Made by a program: the position numbers and the translations under genes. DNA of 27,817 nucleotides from JACCZX01 sp040003315 (GTDB lineage: Bacteria; Pseudomonadota; Gammaproteobacteria; Burkholderiales; Burkholderiaceae_F). The notes beneath the pieces are model-generated. The model made no database searches, was not told the DNA's origin, and saw only the letters and a list, made by a program, of their open reading frames with translations. The stretch covers positions 1 through 27,817 of the forward strand of contig JBDUCU010000025.1 of assembly GCA_040003315.1 (NCBI GenBank). Direction: 5' to 3'. This document shows, piece after piece, positions 22,801 through 27,817 of this stretch (its first letter is position 1; every line of letters begins with the position of its first letter).

Positions 22801-25525
22801 GCGGCGGCGGCCCCGCAAAGCGATGGTGCGATGGTCGACTGCGCACGCGTGCGGTAAGCGCAGGCGCACCGCGCACACTGGCGGGCTCGGCAAACGATTC
22901 CAGCAGGCGAGTGGAACCGGCGTCGAGCAACTCTCGGTAGGCTTCGAACGCGTCCTTCGCCGTGGGCAAAGCGCCGTGCTCGCAGGCGAGTTGCCAGGTT
23001 CGTACGCCAGGCAAACGTGCACTTGAAACAGTGACGCGGCCGTCGCCTTCGTCGGGTGCGTCGAGGTAGACCAGCCCTTCGTCGCCCAAGCTAAAGCCGT
23101 CCGGAGTAAATCGGGCATGGCCGATTACCAGCAGCAGCTTGTCGCTGAATGCAGCTAAGTCGCCATCGACCTGGGCGTCGAGCCGCTTGCGCAGCGCGAC
23201 CGCACGGTCAAGCACATCCTGCGGTGGCACGCCCCAGCTGTATTGCACGATCTGCATCTCCTGCCGGTGCCACCAGCTGTTTTCGCGCACACGTCTCAGA
23301 TCATCATCGGCCAGCGCCTGCCACGTCGCCTCCTTCGAAAGCGCGAGCTTGTCGTCGAGCAGCGCCGCCTGCATTTGAATGAAACCGGGGAAGCGTGCCA
23401 TCAAGGCGCGCGCCGACTTATCTTGAAACGGCGCGCCGAAGGTGACCAGTACGTTGCCGAACGTGTCGTCGCCCGACAGCACCTGCATCGGCGCCCACGA
23501 ACCCGCATTGGGCGTGCCAAGCATCAGCAGGCGTGCGTCGGCATGCGCCATCATGCGTTGCCATATGTCGGGTCTCTCGAGCTGCATCGTGCGCGCGAGC
23601 ACGCCGCCCATCGAGTGAGCCAGCAGGCGCACCGGCTTGCCACTTGCCGCACGCGCATCGAGTGCTGCCTCAACGGCCGACGCCAATCGCGCTGCCTCTT
23701 CTTCGATCGGTCTGCGCCAATCGAACGCGAACTCGATCACCTCGTGGGTCTTGCCCAGATAGTCGGCGAGCTCGTCGTACATCGATCCGATCGGTCCGTC
23801 AGGCTCGACACTGTCGGCACGCCCAGCGGCGTAGTCGAGGCGCTTCAGCCCATTGATCAGACGCCAGCCCAGCCAGATGCGTTTGCCCCCGACCTTAAGG
23901 TTGCTGCCCAAAATGCCCGGCAGAATGAATACCGCGGGCTTGTCGCGTCCGGAAACACCCGCAGCCGGCCCGAGGCCGCGTACTCCGGTGGCCGACTCGC
24001 CGGACCACGACAGCGGCCCGATGACACGAAAGCCCGGCGGCATGTCTTGTGTCAGCGCGTCGACGACTGCTTCGGCGGTGCGCTCGTTGCTGAAATAGTT
24101 GAAGTGCGAAACCTTTCCGCCTTGATCCAGAACGAAGGTCGCGCCCGACGCTCGCGGTGGCCCGCCGTACATTGAGCGGGTTTGCACCACCAAGTCGTTG
24201 TCGGTCCAGTAAAAGGCGTCGGCCAGCAGCGTCTTAAGCCATGACGTCACTGAGTCGCCTTCGATGTCACCTGCAACGACCCGCAGCTCTCCCGCAATCG
24301 GCTGGTCGACCGCGTGCAGCCATTGCACCAGCGGGCTGTCGGGAATCTGCGCCGCGAGGCCTGGGATCATTTGCGGATCCGCTCGGCGCTGCGCCACCTC
24401 GGCCAAAAAATCGACCAGAACTGGAGCGACCGGAATGCCTGCAAGCTCGAGCGTCCACTTGAATACCGACAGATAAGCGTCGAGCCGCTTTGAAGCGAGC
24501 AACGTTCCGCGCGCCGGACACGCAACGCGCACGATGCGATCGACCCGGATGCCGCGCCTGCGCACAACCTTTGCGAGTGCCTTCAGCGCGTCGCGCTGCG
24601 AGGCGTATTCATCGCCTTTGAAGAATCGCAAATCGTCAGCGCTTAGTTGCGGATTGGCGCATACGCGCGCCATCACTTCGGCGACCAATCCTCCGCGCGA
24701 ATGGGTAACCAGGTGCAGCCTTGCGCCGTCTGGCATCGCCTGCGCAAGCGTCAACGAGTTGCTGATTGGGCTAACGCCCAGCGTTGGATGGTCAAGGCCA
24801 TACACGCGATGGTTGTAGTGGGTAAAGAGCGCGTGCACGTACTCCGGATGCAATGACCAGAGCTTTGCAAACGAGCCGCTGGTCGTCGAGAACGTGCCAT
24901 GTACAAAAACCAACAAGGGGCCTCCGTCGGTCGACGCCGGCGCCTGAACCAGCGGCGCGCTCGCTCCCTTCAGCGGCGGCAGCGACTCGGGCGCAAGCGC
25001 ATACACGCCTGCAATCACCTGGGCATCGACGTGCTCAACCGCTTTCGATGTAATGAAATCGACCGACGGATCTTTTGCGACTCCGGCGACGACATCGATC
25101 GCCGACAGCACGACGTCGCCAAGAAAACCGCGCGTCGTGCCGCGCGTGGCCGCGCCTTGCTCGAGGCCGCGCCACTGCAATTGCGCGGGCACCTGGACCT
25201 CGTCGGGACCCGGCGCGTCAACGCCTGCGCGCCCGCGGCCGCGCTTGATCTCGCTTTGCTGCGCAAGCATCAGGTCGCGGGCAGTCTCGGGATGCAGCAT
25301 CAGCGCCGGTCCGCCCGCGATGTGCAACACCACAACATCCTCGCCCGGGACTGCGGTGACGCGAACATGACCACCTGCGCCACGCTGCGCCCCGACGCGA
25401 ACCGACTGCTTCAGGACACCTCGCATCGCGGCGGCGGGCAACTCCGCCGCCGCGCGAGTGACGCCGACCGACTGCTCATGTCCCGGCACAACGAAGATGA
25501 TCGGCTGCCGCTTGCTTGTCGCCAT
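19871..25525 (-). CDS. Giant CHAT protease fused to two alpha/beta-hydrolase modules
   Basis: The 1884-residue protein has no signal peptide. Its parts in order: an N-terminal region (1-200) of unknown fold; hydrolase module 1 (about 200-500) with VFVHGTF (207-213) and nucleophile Ser276 in VTHSRGG; LCAT/lipase-like module 2 (about 528-800) with FILPGILGSNL (533-543) and Ser638 in LAHSMGG. Next comes a conserved-looking middle region (about 905-1240) with VVNGDL and VIVAGLGHEG. The CHAT domain (about 1250-1545) has His1387 in HIAGHGE and Cys1442 in VNCCHLA, followed by VIAAGWAVEDEPA and YGDPDW. The helical C-terminus (about 1550-1884) may be TPR-like. CHAT is a caspase-fold protease class known from Csx29 and eukaryotic separase. 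It is the last gene of an operon with a caspase and an amidase (18-bp gap). All catalytic dyads look intact; substrates unknown. Confidence 0.9.
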   Translation of the reverse strand: MATSKRQPIIFVVPGHEQSVGVTRAAAELPAAAMRGVLKQSVRVGAQRGAGGHVRVTAVPGEDVVVLHIAGGPALMLHPETARDLMLAQQSEIKRGRGRAGVDAPGPDEVQVPAQLQWRGLEQGAATRGTTRGFLGDVVLSAIDVVAGVAKDPSVDFITSKAVEHVDAQVIAGVYALAPESLPPLKGASAPLVQAPASTDGGPLLVFVHGTFSTTSGSFAKLWSLHPEYVHALFTHYNHRVYGLDHPTLGVSPISNSLTLAQAMPDGARLHLVTHSRGGLVAEVMARVCANPQLSADDLRFFKGDEYASQRDALKALAKVVRRRGIRVDRIVRVACPARGTLLASKRLDAYLSVFKWTLELAGIPVAPVLVDFLAEVAQRRADPQMIPGLAAQIPDSPLVQWLHAVDQPIAGELRVVAGDIEGDSVTSWLKTLLADAFYWTDNDLVVQTRSMYGGPPRASGATFVLDQGGKVSHFNYFSNERTAEAVVDALTQDMPPGFRVIGPLSWSGESATGVRGLGPAAGVSGRDKPAVFILPGILGSNLKVGGKRIWLGWRLINGLKRLDYAAGRADSVEPDGPIGSMYDELADYLGKTHEVIEFAFDWRRPIEEEAARLASAVEAALDARAASGKPVRLLAHSMGGVLARTMQLERPDIWQRMMAHADARLLMLGTPNAGSWAPMQVLSGDDTFGNVLVTFGAPFQDKSARALMARFPGFIQMQAALLDDKLALSKEATWQALADDDLRRVRENSWWHRQEMQIVQYSWGVPPQDVLDRAVALRKRLDAQVDGDLAAFSDKLLLVIGHARFTPDGFSLGDEGLVYLDAPDEGDGRVTVSSARLPGVRTWQLACEHGALPTAKDAFEAYRELLDAGSTRLLESFAEPASVRGAPALTARVRSRPSHHRFAGPPPQSPRELLALECRQPIVSSARSPALPITVVNGDLSFIRQPLLLGHYRSLRLSGTEFVMNRLIGGAMDDSLKVGLYPEPPGTHQIFINTRTDPENPWQPPRPEAVIVAGLGHEGEARPADLVRTVRQATIAWAQRMAEQKVNADADVPALFEIAATMVGSGGTGITVGQSAQLVAQGVREADDRLREANERVSGDRQTDAKRPARGWPRVGHLYLIELYLDRATEAWRALQVQHSATPGRFAVADVVRSGTGALRRPLDSSYRGTDYDFITAVTQEGPYDHATIAYTLDTKRARTEVRAQATQGPLLRELVARASNDQNTDRRIGRTLFQLLIPVEMEPFLGGTTEMVIELDSGTAGIPWELLDTDAGGGGNALPWAIRAKLLRKLRTAQFRQQVMDAEADASVLVIGEPKCDPAIYPRLTGARDEANAVAARLRADGALDAQRVKALISPDDPEQFGADALTVINALLERDWRIVHIAGHGEPPELAGPVPAKLGDPPQQVINPRGVVLSGDAFLGTREIHNMRTVPELVFVNCCHLAARNVSEVLGRPYDRSRFAANVAEELIEIGVRCVIAAGWAVEDEPAKMFATAFYDALLRGRRFVDAVADARGAAHALGGNTWAAYQCYGDPDWIFRRGVGDAQHPTPSLTDEFAGVASAPALALALESLAIRSRYQKASSETQRAKIRHLEDRFSALWGGMGAVAEAFGLAWAETKAMSEAIAWYRIALAANDGSASIKAAEQLGNLRARLALEQVEQVRKQSGRPSAEQLAQARTEIQAALEVLEGLTKLQPSIEREDLCGSAWKRLALVASIAKRPAEERAAIESMKASYARAETLARTSNYAALFYPALNRMAAELIVDGDKPNWKKFDPVTVAEVRESLAIKARDDPDFWSFVGVIELRIYLALAEKRLAGERAMIEQEFEDLFTRVSAASMWSSVIDQTSFVLPKYAQRATGAERQAANQLLARLRGYVRESGGG

Positions 25526-25543
25526 GGTTGGTCCGCGATGGAA

Positions 25544-26431
25544 TCAGGCGCGCTTGCGCCGAAGCATCCTCGGATGCACGATGTTGGTTGCTTCGTCGCG
25601 TTTCGGTCGAGCAGCCTCTGCGGCCACGCGCGCGATGAAGCTGTTGTTGACCCAGCCTTCGATGTCGGTCGGCCCTTCTACCTCGACCTTGCTCCACCGA
25701 TCTCCCGGCTCCAGCAAACGCACCAATGCGCCGTGCAAAAGCGCCGGAGCAACCGGATCAAACGACGCAGCCGGCCCCTTGCGGATGTTCAGTGTGTCCG
25801 CAGTGACAACGTAGCGCGGCGGCGCGTCGTGGTGCCTTCCCAGTGCACGGCTGGCGATCGCCGCCAGCGGAAACGCCGGTCCGGGATCGACCTTGCGTCC
25901 TCGCGCAATGTCTTCATGGCCGATCACGTCGTCAAGGCGATAGTGGTCGACCAATAGCTGCGCGAGCTCGAGCGCGCGCGAAATCTGGATCTCGGTGTAG
26001 GCGTGCCACGGCCGCTCGCCGCCGCCGTGTTTGTGTTCAGCGAGCATGACTTCACTCGCACCGTATTCCTTGCCGAACCACGCGACAAACTTCTCTCCGA
26101 CCCGGTCCATCCGGCCCGCGTTGTCCATCTCGATACCGATCGAGTGGTTGTTCAATCCCAGATGCCCGTCCCACTGGCTGACGCCTGCATGCCAGGTGAC
26201 GACGTCAAATGGCGCAAGCTGCATGATGTGTCCATCGCGCGCCAACACCGCATGCGCTGATGCATTGTCTGTCGGCCTGCGGGTGCATAGCGTCTCGACC
26301 GAGCTTTCACACGATCGGCCTGCCGTGTAGTGCAACACCAGATAGCGCGCTCTCAACGTTCCGCCATGGTTTGGCGTGGCACGGAAGCTGACGCCATCGC
26401 CAACCAGGCGGTGATTCTGAATTCCGAGCAT
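25544..26431 (-). CDS. N-acetylmuramoyl-L-alanine amidase (AmpD-type) with SH3-like tail, no signal peptide
   Basis: The 295-residue protein has an Amidase_2 domain (about 25-190). Zinc ligands are His34 (VLHYTAG), His172 and Asp182 (GHEDIARGRKVDPGPAF); Glu101 (IGIEMDN) and Lys180 match catalytic residues of AmpD. A bacterial SH3-like domain (about 207-268: LNIRKGPAASF, GWVNNSFI) follows and then a basic tail ending RRKRA. It would cut the bond between MurNAc and L-alanine in peptidoglycan. No export signal is visible, so it is either cytosolic like AmpD, released by lysis, or delivered by another route. It lies 8 bp after the caspase stop and 18 bp before the CHAT giant, clearly one operon. 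This context is unlike ampD-ampE housekeeping loci. Confidence 0.9.
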   Translation of the reverse strand: MLGIQNHRLVGDGVSFRATPNHGGTLRARYLVLHYTAGRSCESSVETLCTRRPTDNASAHAVLARDGHIMQLAPFDVVTWHAGVSQWDGHLGLNNHSIGIEMDNAGRMDRVGEKFVAWFGKEYGASEVMLAEHKHGGGERPWHAYTEIQISRALELAQLLVDHYRLDDVIGHEDIARGRKVDPGPAFPLAAIASRALGRHHDAPPRYVVTADTLNIRKGPAASFDPVAPALLHGALVRLLEPGDRWSKVEVEGPTDIEGWVNNSFIARVAAEAARPKRDEATNIVHPRMLRRKRA

Positions 26432-26439
26432 GCGCGTGC

Positions 26440-27351
26440 CTAGACTTTAAAGGGCCTTTGCGCGACGAAGCGCCCGACATCGCCCAGCAGATACAGGTTC
26501 GGCGTTTGCGTGGACGGCAATCCCGCGCGGATCGCGGCGTGAAAACCCGCGTAGTTGCCTTGGTAGGCGCCGAGGTTCCACACCTGCAGTAGTTGGCCGG
26601 TAAACGCACCGTTGTGATCACCGTCCATCGAGGTCTGATTGTCCTGGCAACCGGAAATCAAAATCACTGCCGCTTTGAACTTGCGCGCAATTGAGTTGAC
26701 CCGACCTCCCGCCACGCTGAGGTTGGACAGCACGGCGTCGGGATCGGCAACGCTGGTCTTGCCAGCGGCTTTGGCAACATCGGTCTGCAGCTTGTCGTAG
26801 AACGTCTGATGCTGCGCATAAACCCGCCGGCTGACTTCTAACGGCATCATCTTCGAACGCGCGGTCCCCGCTGCAGCATCCGTCATTGGAAGCCGTGCGC
26901 GAGTGACCGTGCCCGAATGGCAACTGTCGGATAACACGAGGATGCGCACGCCGGCGGCAAACCGGCTTAGCTCGAAGTACAGCTCGTCGTCGATCAACTG
27001 GCCGTCATATAGGCACCACGTCTCGTCCTGCTTGTCGGTTTCGTCGCCGGTGACATCGCGAACCTGGCCACCATGACCTGAGTAAGTCAGGAAGAACAAG
27101 TCACCGCTTTTCAGCGACTTCGCAGCACTACGGATATTGCTCAATAAGTTCGCGCGCGTGGCCTTCCTGGTCAGCAGCGTCGTGGCCTTGATTTTTTGAG
27201 AGCGCGCCAGCGCTGCCATGTCGTTGGCGTCGAATTCGCACGCCCCAAGCGGGCCGGTCCAGCCTTCGTAAGCCGCAGAACTGACAGAATTCAGACCGAC
27301 ATGCAGCGATAGCGCTCGCACCTTGGGCACGTTTGGTTCTTTTCTTGCCAT
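26440..27351 (-). CDS. Caspase-like cysteine peptidase (family C14)
   Basis: The 303-residue protein carries a p20-like caspase domain. It has an N-terminal strand with LSLHVGLNSV, the PLGACEFDANDM segment, the catalytic His93 in TYSGHGG and Cys144 in LSDSCHSG. The C-terminal part (about 200-290) includes ILISGCQDNQTS and a GAFTGQLL segment typical of bacterial metacaspase-like peptidases. There is no signal peptide. ATG 27351 was chosen: GAGG lies about 5 nt upstream, and the open frame further upstream has no caspase character and crosses the divergent gene. It is first in the caspase-amidase-CHAT operon. Bacterial caspases of this kind occur in conflict and cell-death loci, where they are activated by a sensor or cut an effector; that role here is inferred. 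Confidence 0.92.
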   Translation of the reverse strand: MARKEPNVPKVRALSLHVGLNSVSSAAYEGWTGPLGACEFDANDMAALARSQKIKATTLLTRKATRANLLSNIRSAAKSLKSGDLFFLTYSGHGGQVRDVTGDETDKQDETWCLYDGQLIDDELYFELSRFAAGVRILVLSDSCHSGTVTRARLPMTDAAAGTARSKMMPLEVSRRVYAQHQTFYDKLQTDVAKAAGKTSVADPDAVLSNLSVAGGRVNSIARKFKAAVILISGCQDNQTSMDGDHNGAFTGQLLQVWNLGAYQGNYAGFHAAIRAGLPSTQTPNLYLLGDVGRFVAQRPFKV

Positions 27352-27483
27352 GAAGACCTCTTCGCGTAAGAGCCGATGATCGCGGCAATCGAGCGCAACA
27401 TCAACCGCTTCAGCCCGCGATCCCCCGTGAATAATCAATAGCGAGCACTTGACCAATACCGTAGCACCACTTAAGACGCGCTT
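27352..27483. promoter_or_regulatory. Divergent intergenic region, likely promoters for the caspase operon and the SLOG-like gene
   Basis: The 132-bp gap separates the caspase ATG from the divergent ATG 27484. On the plus strand TTGACC (27449-27454) and TAAGAC (27472-27477) have a 17-bp spacer, a moderate sigma-70 candidate that would give a nearly leaderless transcript. No clear minus-strand promoter or operator palindrome was found. Confidence 0.35.
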
Positions 27484-27817
27484 ATGCAACACACCGCGGT
27501 GCCAAGGCTGATCTTTCTGTGCAGCGGTCACATGATCGACAAACTGGACCGCCACGCCCCGCGGTTTCCGCCGCAATGTGAACCGCGAGTGGCTGCCGAA
27601 ATCGATGCCCGATTGGCCGCGCTGGACGCAGGACCTGGCGACCTGGCGATGACGCAGGGCGCGTGCGGGGCCGACCTGCTATTTGCCGAGGCCGTGCTGA
27701 GGCGCGGGGCGACGCTGCAACTGGATCTGCCGTTCAGCGAAGATCTCTTCCTCGCAAGGTCGGTTGATTTCAAGAAGGCGTCGTCGTGCCTCCCGGACCG
27801 GTGGCGAGATCGATTCA
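27484..27817 (+). CDS. Partial gene: possible SLOG-like/Rossmannoid N-terminal domain
   Basis: An open frame of 111 residues runs from ATG 27484 to the window edge without a stop. It shows FLCSGHMID (11-19), a conserved-looking PRFPP (26-30), then GDLAMTQGACGADLLFAEAVL (52-72). The glycine-rich turn after a strand and the following helix resemble SLOG/LOG-type nucleotide-binding folds. LPF followed by SEDLF and an ARSVDF segment (80-96) also fits N-termini I recall from TPR-containing proteins, but this is memory of a pattern, not a search. SLOG domains are proposed nucleotide sensors in bacterial conflict systems. It diverges from the caspase operon and could supply its sensor or regulator. 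The rest of the gene is outside the window. Confidence 0.5.
   Translation, partial: MQHTAVPRLIFLCSGHMIDKLDRHAPRFPPQCEPRVAAEIDARLAALDAGPGDLAMTQGACGADLLFAEAVLRRGATLQLDLPFSEDLFLARSVDFKKASSCLPDRWRDRF

Noticed and set aside
23243..24175. Plus-strand open frame of 310 codons
   Set aside because: It lies wholly antisense to the second hydrolase module, which has clear motifs; composition is that of a shadow frame.
24899..25957. Long plus-strand open frame (352 codons) opposite the CHAT giant and the amidase
   Set aside because: It spans the boundary of two clear genes on the other strand, is rich in Arg/His in the manner of antisense GC-rich frames, and has no recognisable domain.
1..27817. CRISPR array, tRNA/rRNA genes, insertion sequences or prophage structure
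   Set aside because: No regularly spaced repeats, cloverleaf-like sequences, transposase motifs or phage structural genes were seen; the amidase could suggest an endolysin but no holin or phage gene accompanies it.

Overview
The window is GC-rich and tightly packed, with many 1-30 bp gene overlaps. The gene set (TRAP transporter, CaiB/BaiF CoA-transferase, ECF sigma with an RskA-like anti-sigma, YeeE/YedE transporter, OmpA-like lipoprotein, GTP cyclohydrolase I) fits a Gram-negative proteobacterium. The closest feel is a betaproteobacterium of the Burkholderiales type; this placement is inferred from gene style, not from a marker gene. No rRNA, tRNA, CRISPR array, transposase or phage structural gene was recognised.

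Layout. (1) 1-4414, plus strand: the end of a TRAP substrate-binding protein gene, its DctQ and DctM permeases, a crotonase-fold protein and a family III CoA-transferase. Together they look like an uptake and CoA-activation module for an organic acid. (2) 4411-6577, minus strand: ECF sigma factor, anti-sigma factor and a lipoprotein-type alpha/beta hydrolase, each overlapping the next by 4 bp. (3) 6719-12251, minus strand: aldo/keto reductase, PASTA protein, unknown protein, second PASTA protein and a flavodoxin-fold oxidoreductase. The two PASTA proteins have no kinase domain and a reversed membrane topology. (4) 12421-13275: a small membrane/coiled-coil protein facing a decayed M23 peptidase. 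(5) 13351-16619: periplasmic rhodanese, YeeE-type sulfur transporter, a 62-residue membrane peptide and a convergent cysteine synthase, i.e. a sulfur import and cysteine module. (6) 16697-19813: a PLP ammonia-lyase, a secreted SNase-type nuclease whose start codon lies in a hairpin, GTP cyclohydrolase I and an OmpA-family lipoprotein followed by a strong terminator.

(7) 19871-27351, minus strand, is the most unusual part. It is a compact three-gene operon: a caspase-like peptidase (C14), an AmpD-type N-acetylmuramoyl-L-alanine amidase with an SH3-like tail and no signal peptide, and a giant 1884-residue protein. The giant protein joins two separate alpha/beta-hydrolase (lipase/LCAT-like) modules to a CHAT caspase-fold protease and a helical C-terminus. 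A truncated gene diverging from the caspase (27484 to the window edge) encodes what looks like a SLOG-like nucleotide-sensing domain. The combination of two caspase-fold proteases, lipase-like modules and a cytosolic cell-wall hydrolase resembles a biological-conflict or cell-suicide system. No such function is proven by the sequence alone.
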